NCBI RefSeq assembly: GCF_051020765.1
Contig: NC_134943.1
Coordinates: 7,068,001-7,132,000, forward strand
DNA: 64,000 nucleotides
From: Lasioglossum baleicum
Taxonomy: Eukaryota; Arthropoda; Insecta; Hymenoptera; Halictidae
Direction of reading: 5' to 3'
The notes beneath the pieces are model-generated. The model ran no database searches. It worked only from the letters and a program-made list of their open reading frames with translations, and was not told where the DNA came from. The translations under genes were made by a program, and so were the position numbers. Shown here piece by piece: positions 35,523-47,383 of this stretch. Positions within the stretch are counted from its first letter, which is position 1. Each line of letters begins with the position of its first letter.

Positions 35523-36093
35523 CTGGAAGACTACAAAAGAAATACGGCTACTTTTATCAACAATTAGCTATATTTTAACGACATTCGACAAATCCTCTTT
35601 GGAAAACGTTCATTGGACAATCTTTCCGCCGTGCGTGCTCTTTTTCCACTTTCATTGAGAACAGATAACATATCACATCTTTCTGTGTTTGAAAACTCGC
35701 TCATTCTGAAAGATCAAATCGTGATACACTAAACTACGACTGAAGCAATACTGCCAATAAGCTGATTAGATCTATGACACAATGACAAACTGATGATTCT
35801 AAAGCGTACGTGATAAATACGACCATAATATAGGAAGCGACGAAAGTAAACATAAACCGAGACGCCCTGATTATGGCGACAACGAAAACTCTAATACAAA
35901 GAGCGGAGGACTGTATCATAGAAGATGGATCGTAGTTCGACCATCTGATGTAACATTTATTTCGTAAGAAATAATATTTCATTAAAATTACGTTTGCACA
36001 AGATTTTTGAGTTTGAGGTAATTTCAAGGTCATACTATAATACACTGTTGAATTCGTCTCGATGCCAGAAACAATCCTACGATGTCCAAAACA

Positions 36094-36130
36094 TATGGTG
36101 CCATTTAAAAAAGTCAAGGTGACCTTTACT
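36094..36130 (+). mobile_element. Short repeat related to the AAGGTGACC family
   Basis: The words CCATTTAAAAAAGTCAAGGTGACC resemble the internal segments CCCTTTAAAAAAATGAAGGTGACC at 50171 and TAATAAAATGAAGGTGACC near 60853. Only this short block matches, so the assignment is tentative. Confidence 0.35.
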
Positions 36131-36620
36131 TTTTTACTTAAAAAGCATTTTTTCAGATTTAAGAATATGTGAACATATAGCTCACCAAGTATTGATAAAC
36201 TTGTATTTAAAACATTTTTTAATTGCATTACCGGAGATGCCTAAAAATGGTGACAACATAACGCGTAGATCCTGTTTATGATTTCTATCTTACAATTAGA
36301 ATCAGTTGATCGAATTATCTGGAAATAATCCGCGATCTCGAGCAGAATTATAAGTCGAAATTGTACTGTATCGTAACGAGGTCTGTTGTCGACAATTTCC
36401 AATCGGAATGGAGCGGGCTGTTAGTTTCAACGATAAAATGCTTATACTCGGCCTATGTAGTTACGCTGTTACGCGAACTATCGCTGCATCGAATCGGAAT
36501 GCTGTCGTTACAGCGCCGCGTAAGTTGACTTAATACCGCGTTTACGACGGATAATCCGTGCTCGTAATTGAAACCGCCGGTGTGGTCTCGAAGTTGCTTC
36601 GAGAGAGATAGCTAGAGCAA

Positions 36621-36643
36621 GAGAGAGAGAGAGAGAGAGAGAG
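36621..36643. repeat. (GA)n microsatellite
   Basis: About 11 perfect GA units followed by an imperfect purine stretch. Confidence 0.9.
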
Positions 36644-39203
36644 TGAGACAGGGAGAGAATGCACACGATGGGGAAATTATCGAAACGCACAGGGCCTCCG
36701 AGATAGCCGTGATTAATGCTTACGTGAACGAGATCCAATCCGGGTGTCATTTGCATCGAGTAATTTTCCGTTTCGACCACGATACAGACTCCTCGGTTTA
36801 AAGTAACAAGCTATTCATCCTGGAAATCACCTGACCAGTCCGGGTCTGGTTCGGGCGCGGTCCACGACCTTAACGAAAATAAAACGCTGCCGCGTGATTG
36901 ATAACGCCAGAGAGAAGGCTCAATTTTGTATCATTCGAAGCCGGGGCACTTTCCTTAAGCACCGGGCTCCTTCCACGACTGGTACATCGTGCAGCCATTA
37001 ATCAAGGCTTTCGATGCAAAAATCGAGGGACCGCCGATAACGCTCGTGATTCTGACTCAATCCCTCGTTGCGATGCTGACGTAACACAAGTACGGATCCC
37101 GAATAATCGATGATCCACAGCTGGTGGACAGGTACCTGCTTCCGCCGTGATCAGACCCACACATTTCCAAGGTCCCTTTTTCTTGATCGACGAATATCAC
37201 ACTTCGACTTCAGGAAGCTCATTAATGGGATCCTCGATGATCGAACTGCATCGGAGGCAAGCTCAAACACCTGCTTTCGAGCAATCAGTCCTGGAGAAGT
37301 TATTAAATTACGCGGTAGACGTGAGTTGTTGGCTGAAGGTAGAAATTACTTCAGCTGCTGAAAAATTTGCTAAGAAATCCTTGGCTATGAATCACGGATA
37401 TTCAAAAGCATTTTCTTGTACATCATAATCCCAAAGGTAATGGTTCAAGTACTGACTCTTCATATAGCTCTAGCTTGAAATGACCAATGTTACTGAAGTA
37501 ACAATAGCCGAAGAAAAAAATCGTACAGGTTCAAATTCTTCAAAAAATCGTATAAAATGGAAATACTCTAGGCCGGAGAAAATTTAGCACCGAGTGCAAA
37601 GAGTTAATTATCGACAGAAGGATTGTAAGAACGAAGACCCCAGAAGAGGAGCGCCGAATCCCATAAAAAGGGATTCCGATCAGCATCCGAGCGACCAAGG
37701 CATTGTTCCTTGGACCCGACGGTCAGCAATCGTCCCGACAATGGCGGTAGCGAAGACGAGAGCGGAAATCGATGTTTCAGAGGGTTCTAGGATAATTAGT
37801 CGGTTCCGGTGGCACTCGATCGGCCGAAACCGAGTCGGGGGGCTCACCGGTAAAAAAGGCGGCGGCACGCTCGTTATTCCAGTTCCCGAAGTAAAACGGT
37901 GTGTTTGCACGGCGAACGGAAAAGGTTCCGTTCTGGCTGTTTCCATCCGTCGTCCACTTGGCGGAGCGTAACGAGCAACCGAGCGAACCGGCCCCGGCCA
38001 GAGCCAGACGATGGACTGGGAACCGTCTGGTAGACCTTGAACGGCCCTTTAACTGCTCGCTCGAAAGCCAAGGTAACCTTCTTCCTCCGGCAAAACGCCG
38101 CGGGCCGAACCCCGACCGGATGAATAGGGCCGTGAGTTCGCCACTTTGTCAAGGTCGCGGCGCACGCCCGCAGGAATACGTTCCTACGGGAAAAATCCTC
38201 GGCACCGTCATTTAACAGGATGTTTCTGCTGCAGCTACGGAATAATTGAGACGCTCCTCTGCAACGTTGTTGGTCAGTTTTGTAGTTGCGAGCTGGAATC
38301 GACAGGCATCTGAATTGACTGTGTCGATCTTTGTCTACTGTTTCAATTGTGTTGTTACTGTAAAATAGCTGTTAAAAGATTCATTGAAGAAAACATTCAT
38401 GAAGAAGACGTCTTTTTCAGATTTTTACCGAGGGCATGTTAACGCACACACTTTCTGCATCTGGAAAGGATGCAAGCTGATCCTTACACAGACACATAGT
38501 GTCGGATCGTCCACGGTGCCAGAAGAAAGGCAAGGTTCCGCAGAAGACACCGTCATCACCGCGATGATAGTGGCGACTGTCGTCGATCCTTGACAACCTG
38601 TTCTCGCCGAGGGTAGCTAGATCAGATTACGCAGTGATTTAGCTGCGAACGGTTTCCTCCACACCGCGGAATCGATGACTACGTGTGTCGCATCGTCACG
38701 CACACGCGATCCGGTCCTTTAGCATCCTGAACAACAACCGAGAGAAACAGAAGTCTAGAGAGAGCGAGAGGGGGCAGGAGGGTCCTAGGGATCCACGGTC
38801 GTCAGAGCAACCAGCATTCCTTATCATTACATCCCGTAAATATTATCCTCGGTTCCATCGAGAATGATTCCACGATCCGGCTGCAAGAAGTCGGGTAGAG
38901 GTGGCACGTCTTCGATCCGGAGGAGCGTCGACGAGAAGGAGAGGATAGCTGCTGAAGGAGCTGAGAAGGAACAAGGATAGAGAGTAGAAAGGAGAGAGAG
39001 AGAGAGACACTTCGAAGGCGATGGAACGCCGTCTGGGATTTCTGGTTTCGATGATCGACTCTTGTCATTCAAACACGATCTGCGATGCTCCAACTCATCC
39101 TCTTCTGCAATCTAACTACAGTGTCTTTCATAGCCTGTGTCCCTTTGATCTTGTTTTTCTCGTTAGGCGACGGCTCAGCTCTTTGTCTCATCTTTTGATT
39201 GCA

Positions 39204-40659
39204 CAGGGTGTATAAAAAGTAATGGTCATCGGTCGTAGGAGTGAATCTACACCTCTGGATCGGTGGAAATTTGTAAAGGAAACTTTCCGCAAAATTGTTC
39301 ATGACAAAGAAAATTGTTGTTACAGTTTTTTTTTACATCAACGCCTTGTGTTCATCGAGAAGAGGAAAAGTTTGACAGGAGCCATATGTCGTAAACAAAT
39401 AGTTATTGAGATATAAGCTGTTAAAGTTCTTGCGAAATTTGATTGTGTGGAATTATACGTATAGACAAAAGCCTACTTCTACAGTCCACATGTCCGTGTC
39501 GATGAGACAGAACATGATCGTGTGCGTGCCTCAAGCCAAACGAAATTTAATGGGACCTTCGTCGCTAGGCCCGTACCAAGTGATCATCTCCCTGCCCGTT
39601 CGAATCATAAACTCGAAGTTGCAAAATGTGAAACAATACCTTATATCCATTGTTACACATAAGAATATTGATCCTACATTATAAAATACTAATGTCAAAT
39701 ATAGTATAACAAAATTTTTCAGAATCTTCTGCTCCACCGTCGGATCAAGTGGACACAAAACACCACACTTCTACACATCACTGGACACTACACAACTCAC
39801 CTTCCGAAATCGTCACAGCGAACGGGAAAAATTTACTCCGACCACAGTCAAAATAGTAGTGAGGTTGTCATCTCGGTTTTTCATGAATAGTTCAGGTTGG
39901 ATTTAGGCGGGGATATGTTGCGTTTGTTAATTGGACGGGGGTGTGTCGGAAGGACCTTAGGTTGAGAAGTGGGGAAACTGTCAAAGAAATTCCTTTTGGC
40001 ATTGTCCGAGGTCATCAATGACGTGATTTATAAGGGTGGTCCGCTCGTCCCTTCGATGGATCCGTCGCACGTGTTGTCGATCTGTCGGGATTGAAGATTC
40101 GCATGCGTTTTTTGCTTGCTATAACGTCCTTTACAGGTATATCGCCTAATCCGCTGGAGGAACGGTGGGGTACGGTAACATTTTATAATACAGGATTAAT
40201 ATTCTTATAACAATGGATATAAGGTATTCTTTCATATTTTGCAACTTCAAATTCATGATCCGAATGGGCAGGGAGACGATTACGTGTACGGGCCTAGCGA
40301 CGAATTTCGTTTGCTCGAGACACGTACACGATTATGTTCTATCTCATCGACACGGTCGTGTGGACTGTAGTAGTAGACTTTTGTCTGTACGTATATAACA
40401 CTCCACACAATCGCAAAAACTTTAACAGCTTATATCTCAATAACTATTTTGTGATTATTGCAATAATTATTTTGCGACATGCGGCTCCTTTCAAACTTAT
40501 TCTTTTCTGCATGAGTGGAAGGTGTTGATGTAAAAAATAATTTTAACAATTTTCTTCGCCATGAACAATTTTGTGTCAAGTTTCTCTTACAAATGTCTAC
40601 CGTTCCAGAGGTGTAGATTCTCCCCGAGAACGGATGAGTATTACTTCTTATACACCATG
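39204..40659. mobile_element. 1.46-kb foldback element with arms of about 480 bp
   Basis: The left arm (39204..39688) and right arm (40181..40659) are reverse complements along their whole length, with scattered substitutions and a few small indels (for example a 20-30 base segment near 40440..40470 absent from the left arm). The outer ends are CAGGGTGTATAAAAAGTAAT and, inverted, CATGGTGTATAAGAAGTAAT. The 492-base spacer is more GC-rich, unpaired and has no recognisable gene. Both flanks carry CA next to the end, but a target duplication is not secure. Frames inside the arms exist on both strands and are not recognised as proteins. A transcript across it would fold into a very long double-stranded hairpin. 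Confidence 0.8.
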
Positions 40660-43374
40660 CACTCTGTTTTAAACTGGAACAGTCTGAGCTACTTGTGAGT
40701 AGAATAAGAATACTTACGGTCGCGTAATTTTCGTGCAATTATAGTTCCAGTGATCCAGTCTAATTGCTTTAGTTCAAGAATTACATTGAATTGCCTTACT
40801 TTAAGAACAAGCTTTGCCCCAGGATCGAGTATTGACCAGGATTGAATTGCTACGTCCAACTAAGCCTAGAAATCGAAGAAATCACGATAGAGCGATCAAC
40901 CAAAAAGCAATGCGAAGCTAAGCCTTTCCTTTCTCCAATCCTCGAGCAACTGGCTCCGAACCTGTGTGTTTGCATGCACAGCAGCCGCTTGTCGATATGT
41001 AGCCCGTTTTCGCTCCCTCGGAACCAGTTGGGGCAGCTGAACCTGGGAACGACAAATCCGGCCAGCAACAATGTTGCATGGGCACCGTTTCGGACCAGCG
41101 GATGGAGGCAGGGGTCCATCGAAGACGGCGAATAGCCGGCCGGACGAGTATCCAATATGCAAAGTGGTGGGGCCGCGCATTTCAGGTACCATCGACGTAA
41201 CTCACCGGAATATCGTTGCTCCTGACGGGGTTTTCGAGAGCCGGCAGCCGGAGCGAGCAGGAGGAGAGTGTACCGAGCTGATAGGGGCCACCATTACCCA
41301 CCCCCCGTGTTCCTGCAACCCCGTGGTACAAGCCCCGTACAACCCCTGTGTACAATCTCCGGGTAGGACACACCCTGACTAGAGTGTACGAGAGCCTCAA
41401 GCGTTGTCTACCGTGTGCCAGTCGGATTTCGATTGAGACTCTTCCTCCATGATAATTAACTGCGAACGCCATAGATCTATCAATTAAGCGCGAAATTTGT
41501 ACTTATGGGCGCTCTCCTACTTTTGAATACATTTTGAAGATACTGCAAGCAACTGCAGATTTTTAAATTATTTTTTCGAGTTGTAACATGTTTGGGAGTT
41601 TCTTAGAAAATTTTTTTAGAAAAAAATAAAGTGCAAGATCCACAACCTGATTCCACATCCCACGAAATCGTAAGTATTGCCAGAAGTGTTACAAAATCTA
41701 CAGATCCAGGGAAGATCAACCGCATCCTGTCGCAGATAAATCACAGCAAAAAGCGACCCGTATCCAACGAAATTAGATCTCGCGGAATTCCCGCAGCGGC
41801 AGATTGTTTCCGAGATTTCGATCAACCAACTTGCAACGAGATGAAGAAGAAGAAGAAGAAGGATCGAGGAACAAGCAGGAGGCTGTTCGTAAATAACAAG
41901 GTGTACTTACGTCGCGGTCGATTACGCCAGGTGCGTGTCTTCTAAATAATAAGTAATCACCGTCCGAGACAGCAGCGACGGACAATCTCTCGGAGCGATT
42001 TCTCGTTAATTCGTTTGTCGTCGGGTTACGCCAGTGTCTGGCTCGAGACGAGTGATAATTGCCGATTCGGAGTATCGTTTCTGCCTCTTCACTTTCTCTC
42101 TCTCCTTTGTTCGTTCGAAGCTGAAGGAGATGGAAAAAATAAAGAGAAAGGAAAGGTAGAAGAGCCATGAATATTCAGGCCGCCTCGGTCCCCTGATATT
42201 TACATATTCAGCAATTAATTCGTCCTTTAATATCGGCGGCCTGGTACCGGTTTCTTAATGGAATTCATCGCGGGAACGGGTTCCGAAAGATCGATCGATC
42301 GCTGCCCGTCGCGGCGTTAATTCGCACGCCTCGCTCCAACGGATTAACGCGCGGGCGGCTTTCCAGTCGAAAGAGGATACTTTTTAACCTTTCGAAAGCG
42401 TATAAGTCGTTAGTCACGCGTCTCTCTTTCTCTCTTCCGATATTTCTCCGGGCGAGGAACGGACGGGAGCGATCCATGGCGATCGTTGATCGATCGCGAA
42501 ATCCTCGGCTTTAGAGCGGCAACGGGAATTATTAATCGGCTCGATCAGCAACGCGAGAGCGGCGAGTTTCGAATCGCCCGCGGCCAACAGTTAACGAGAT
42601 GTTAATGATGCACGACTCTTATTACCGGGAGTTATTATTGCGCGGAGAAATTCGCTGATTTTTCGATTGTCCGGTCGTGAAACCCCTTTACCTCTCCCGT
42701 TAGGAAATAGCGTGCTCGTTTTTAAGAAAGAAACCGTTTAGTGGATTTTTTCGTTTGATAGAGGTAATTAATTCGTCGTGTTTTTACTCTTACAGTCAGT
42801 CAATCGTAACATATCGAAATAAACTGGCGAATTAATTTATACACCGAATGAAATTGTGTATAAAATTGATGACACCATTGACACCAACCGATGACACCAT
42901 TTTTAAACTATTTTTATCTCGCGCGAGGTAAGAATTCTGGCAGATTTGGAAATAAACCAGGTTACAAGGTTTCCCAATCCGGCGATAAGCGATCTGGCTA
43001 CCGGTTCTCGATCTTTATCTGTCGGACCCTTTCTCCGACCCGTGTGATTGATCGTTGCCACCGTCGATTACTTATCTTTCAGCAGACTCAACTCTAAGAG
43101 TTCGAGCCGGTTCGAGCTCGCGAACCATCGATTCCCCGAATTGGACATGTTCAACCTTATTAAAACGTGTTTTCCTCGCGTATACAATTGCAACCTGGTG
43201 GCATACACGCGATCAAACGTGATTGACGCACAGGAAATGTGATCTTGAATCTCCTATTGTCTTCCATATCAAGGGACTTTGCCTTGATCTATCTCTATCT
43301 TTCTTTATGGTTCGATCGGCAGCGAAAGGGTGGTTAAGTTTTCCACCGAGTGCGGTCTATGTTATAATTAGCTA
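40660..43374. other. No recognised gene upstream of the protease
   Basis: Frames near 100 codons lie at 40.84-41.47 kb on both strands and at 41631..41945. The last contains a GAA/GAG-type trinucleotide run coding Lys and ends near a possible donor (CGCCAG|GTGCGT, about 41930). None is recognised. Several TTATC words occur at 43.0-43.1 kb. Confidence 0.45.
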
Positions 43375-43468
43375 GATAATGAGCGATAGCGGATACCACA
43401 AGATAAGTGTTTGCGTTCGTCACTGATAAGCTGATACCTCCATTCTGACAAGTTGCACCTCGGTCAGT
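43375..43468 (+). promoter_or_regulatory. GATA-motif cluster and initiator of the protease gene
   Basis: Six GATA words fall within 62 bases (43375, 43385, 43392, 43402, 43425, 43433), and three of them read GATAA or GATAAG. TCAGT at 43464..43468 matches the arthropod initiator and would give a leader of about 31 bases before the ATG at 43497. No TATA box lies at the expected distance. In insects, GATA factors drive many digestive and fat-body genes, so the cluster suggests such expression; this is inference from motif density only. Confidence 0.5.
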
Positions 43469-43496
43469 CGGACTACGGCAGGTGGAGTGATCGGAA

Positions 43497-45162
43497 ATGA
43501 TTGAGAGCACGCGCGAAATGATTTTGGTGGCTTTGCTAGCATTGTCAGTCACCGGCACAGTTTACGGTAAGTGAAACTGGTAGAATCTTATACGGTGATA
43601 AAGATATCAATCGAAACGTTTTCTGTGGATCCGACCTTATCTTAGGTCAGTATAATTGAGAACGTATTATAAAGCAGCGTAATCTGTTGCAGGAGACTCA
43701 GTGAACAATACGACGTCGTACACGGAGGTAGAATGGATCAGTTATAGCCTGACAGGACGTATAGTGAACGGAACGAAGGCGGCTTCGAGACAGTTCCCTT
43801 ATCAGGTGAGTTACTTGTTAAGATTCAATACTCAAATTCTCACTGGGATACATTCTCAAATTTTTTAATGTTTAAAAATTTCCACGGGGAACAGAGTTCA
43901 AAATCGACTTTATGCAACTTCTTGCTGTAATTCGTTGCAGGTCTCGTTGCAGCGCAGCTACAACTCTCGCCACTTCTGCGGAGGTTCTTTGATCGATGAG
44001 TACTATGTCGTCACAGCGGCACACTGCATGTTTCTGTGAGTGGATTAAAAACGTGTGAAAGATCACATCAAGCTGCAATCACATAACGAACGTGTTTTCG
44101 ATTTGAATCTTGACAGAGCTTTATCGTCGCTACCATAGACTACTCGAGTGTTTTGAAATGATAAGTCGCGCCGAGCAGCGAGAACGAGATTAATTTCGAA
44201 TGAAATTAACGTTCCTTTAAGCGGATCAGATTATCTGACTAGATTATTGTTGTACAGAGAAGGCAGGCAAATCTTGCCTTGGACGGTCATGGTCGTCGCC
44301 GGAGAGATTCAGCTCGACGCACAGACCTCCACTGGACAGAGAAGAGGCGTGGAGAAGATTTATGTCCATTCACAATTCAATGCCACCACTTTGCAAAACG
44401 ACATTGCGCTGCTTTATGTATGACAGGATTTTTGTTTGCTCGTATTCTCCACTGGAATCATTTTTAATCAGTTGTTTCTCGCGTTTTAGCTGAAGGTCCC
44501 GTTCGAACTAACACAGGAAATCACGCCTGCACTTCTGACTATAACTTCTCCCACACCTGGCACTGTATGCCAGGTGTCTGGATGGGGATACCCGGATCAG
44601 GTGAGTTGTATTGTCGTACTTTTATTATATTTCTCATGCGAGTATTCAAATTTCTTCAAATTTTGTGCGCAGAATTTTCCTGTAGTCAGCAACGACCTAA
44701 TGTACGTAGACCTGCCAATCGTAGATCCCACACTTTGCGGTATACTTCTAGTAAACGTCACCAGTATGCTACCTGGCATGTTCTGTGCAGGATACATGGA
44801 GGGACAGAGGGATGCTTGCCAGGTATTTGCTCATTTAAAAAAATAAGCGATCGTCAGTACTGACGTCAGGGATAGTCTTCCGTAGATATAATGTTACAAA
44901 TTGTGGACCTGTTTAGGGTGATTCCGGAGGCGGCATGATCTGCAACGGCTATCTGACGGGTGTGGTTTCCGGTGGCCACGGTTGCGCACTTCCGGAAACT
45001 CCTGGCGTCTACTCGAGCTTACTCTTCTTCGAGGAATGGATCCTGAAGACTATGAACTCACAGGGACTTGTAGGGAGAAACTCGTCCAACGCCGGGTCTG
45101 AGAAGACGTTCGCCTCAGCTTTACTACTATTCATCCTTTCCGCTAAGCTGGCCTACCTGTAA
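43497..45162 (+). CDS. Trypsin-like serine protease, secreted, probably GPI-anchored (7 exons)
   Basis: Exons: 43497..43566, 43693..43805, 43941..44035, 44258..44417, 44490..44600, 44673..44822 and 44917..45162; all introns are GT...AG and 72-222 bases long. The joined frame has 314 residues (S1A family). Residues 1-24 form a signal peptide; a start at Met8 would also work. R46|IVNG is the zymogen cleavage site. The triad is His89 (TAAHC), Asp141 (NDIALL) and Ser236 (GDSGG). Asp230, six residues before the serine, predicts cleavage after Arg/Lys. Cysteines 74/90, 173/242, 205/221 and 232/256 form the usual pairs. N-glycosylation sequons occur at NNT, NAT and NVT. Oddities: GDSGG is followed by Gly instead of Pro, and the usual S-W-G substrate loop reads SGG. 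The tail after the catalytic domain has a small-residue cluster (SSNAG, 289-293) and a hydrophobic end (298-314), as in a GPI signal. No AATAAA was found within about 250 bases downstream. Confidence 0.93.
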
Positions 45163-45353
45163 CACGACCCCGAGTCATTTACCTGTATGCTGAAATGAAG
45201 ACGATCCAAACGAAATCGCAATCTGCGTAAAACTATTCGTAGCTCGGCAACCAGTTTTCTCTACTTTTCTCTCTCACTCTCTTTATCTTTTAGTATCCAG
45301 TCGGAAGTTGATTGAAAAAGTTTCAATCATTATTTCGCATGGACTAATATTAT

Positions 45354-45942
45354 AATTGAAGCGTTTAGTATCAAAATGATTGGTCGATACTATTACGCTA
45401 CAAAGCGATTTGGAACGAATCCAGCTCAATTTCGTTGAAAACCGGTGTCAAAATCGGTTTTATTTCAAATCCTAGCTCAATCCATTCTTAAGTTTAGTGT
45501 TTAATTTTTTTTCATTACCTACCACCAGTAGTATACTAATAATTTTTTTTTAGAGATTGTTCTTGTAATTTTTGTCAATTTATTTAGGTATTTTCTATAT
45601 TATTCATCATTATGATAAATTGATCAATCAACTCACACTTTTGATTCCACAGGTATAAAATTGAGATACCAGATGAATTTAATTGAAATTTGAAAGGAAG
45701 GATGAAAATAACCCCATTTTTTCAAAACCAGGTCAATCCAAATTATTTTTATTTTTAAATAATTAGACAGTACTGCTAATTTAAAACAGAAAAAAGATTT
45801 GGAATCGTACACCAAAGGTTGTCCAAACGAAAATCAATTTTTTTGGAAAAATGAAATGGCCAGAGCGTGAAATGTTTTTTGTCTCTCCTGTAAAATTTAT
45901 AAAAATTGGATTGAGCTGATTTTGATACTAAACGCCTCAATT
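45354..45942. mobile_element. 589-bp terminal-inverted-repeat element behind the protease gene
   Basis: The left end AATTGAAGCGTTTAGTATCA (45354, extending to 24 bases) and the right end (45919..45942), read on the other strand, differ at one position in 24. The AT-rich interior has no gene but repeats the words AGCTCAAT and TCAATCCA several times near both ends. The flanks are AT-rich and a target duplication cannot be fixed, so the superfamily is unassigned. It begins 190 bases after the protease stop codon and could affect that gene's 3' end. Confidence 0.7.
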
Positions 45943-46390
45943 CTTATAATTGTTATAATTATTATATTTCATTTAATAACACTGTCCAACAGCCAAAAAG
46001 TATTTCGATTCCCACTATACGATTCTTATAGAGTTTTTCGCGCTGATTCTAAATCTGTCCTTAATTTTTGTCCTAGACGTACAGTTTTTGAGAAAATTGT
46101 AATTGCAATTGTAAACATGTTTAAACAATCATAATGTATTAATATTGGATATCACTGTATTCGGGAAAGTCTACAGAATCTTTTGCTGTAAAGAACAATT
46201 AAATATCTTTTATAATAACATCACAATATTTGTTCAAAGTTGAAAAATATATCTTTTTTTAAAACTGAAATACAAAAAAAAGTTGAAATTTGTTGGACCG
46301 TGTAATTATTAAATAAAAATGATCGAAAATTCTGTAAATATGTTCTATTTATTGTCACCCTATTCTACCTCAAACGCGTTCTGCGCGTCG
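45943..46390. other. AT-rich DNA, no gene
   Basis: Low-complexity AT-rich sequence with short frames only. An AATAAA occurs near 46311 but is more than 1.1 kb beyond the protease stop. Confidence 0.5.
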
Positions 46391-46580
46391 TGCGGATTTT
46401 ATGGATTTGTGTGAAAGGATCAACATGTTGAAAATAATAAATTCAATAAAATAATAAAAAAATAATTCTAAAATCTTCTAATGATTTTACTGTATCGTGC
46501 TCCTCCTACCCATTTTTGTCATAAATGCAGTCCACATGTAATTAAATTCGAAAATTTGTATTTTGCATAAAAATCCGCAG
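46391..46580. mobile_element. Copy of the CCGCAGTCTA MITE family
   Basis: The left end TGCGGATTTTATGGATTTGT (46391) and the right end TTTTGCATAAAAATCCGCAG (ending 46580) are inverted relative to each other, about 190 bases apart, the same size as the 21507 copy. The outermost bases (TAGAC/GTCTA) have changed on both sides. Confidence 0.6.
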
Positions 46581-47383
46581 TCCGCAGATAATACGATAAA
46601 ATCTCCGGCATCTGATGGAAGTCTTAGAGGGTTCCGGGGTTCGGTGATTTTATTTATGAAGATCCATTGAACCAGGATCGAGGGGCCAACCGTGCAGCTT
46701 CGAACAATCATCCTCGAAAGCGCCTTTAAAGTTCTAACAAGCTCATTATTCCGGCTGGAAATAACCGCGTCTCGGACAAACGCGAATCGACTCGACGTCC
46801 CGGCTTATTCCTCGAATATCCCATTACTCGAAGAGCGATCTAGTAATTGGCTCGGTCGGGACGCTCGTCAATCTTTATATTCCCCGTGGCTGGCAGCGGA
46901 GCGGACAAATATTTTCTTGCAATATCCCCGAGGCCGACGAGCTGAGCCGAGCCCGGCCGGTGCGGTGTTCCTTTGAAGACCGTGAAATTCAGTAGAAACG
47001 GCCGGGAATCGTCAGACACGACAGAACATGCTTCGACGTTTCAGCCCCGATGTTGCCACCGCCAATACCGCTAATACATTTCCCGTGGTAACGCCGACAT
47101 CCCTTTATTAAGTAGCATACAGTTGCTTTTTACAAGTGTCGAGCCTATGCGAGATCAAAGCGGATGATAACCATCCCCTCGTTATCCACTCTCGTTTTCG
47201 GTTGGGTCTGAATAGTCTATACAATTCGAAATCATCGATATATGACATTTGAAAAATATTTACAAAGACAGTCGAGGGATAGTATTTCATATTGGTAGAG
47301 AAATTTTTATAGGAATTTTTTGGATATACTATTATGTGATATTTTGAATTTTCCTTTAAACCGAAATAGTTCTATCCTACGTA
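46581..47383. other. No recognised gene
   Basis: Only frames below 100 codons. No repeat or RNA gene identified. Confidence 0.5.

Larger units (their letters stand above)
35523..39203. other. Long stretch without a recognised gene
   Basis: The minus-strand frame 35734..36228 (164 codons) crosses a repeat-like segment and has no domain I recognise. GA tracts occur at 36621..36643 and about 38991..39006. Remaining frames are below 130 codons. Confidence 0.45.

Noticed and set aside
35734..36228. 164-codon hydrophobic frame on the minus strand
   Set aside because: Crosses a repeat-like segment (36094..36130), no recognised domain, AT-rich DNA; more likely repeat-derived than a membrane protein.
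41631..41945. 104-codon Lys-rich frame with acceptor- and donor-like edges
   Set aside because: Lysine run comes from a GAA/GAG-type repeat; no homology recognised; splice signals are weak.
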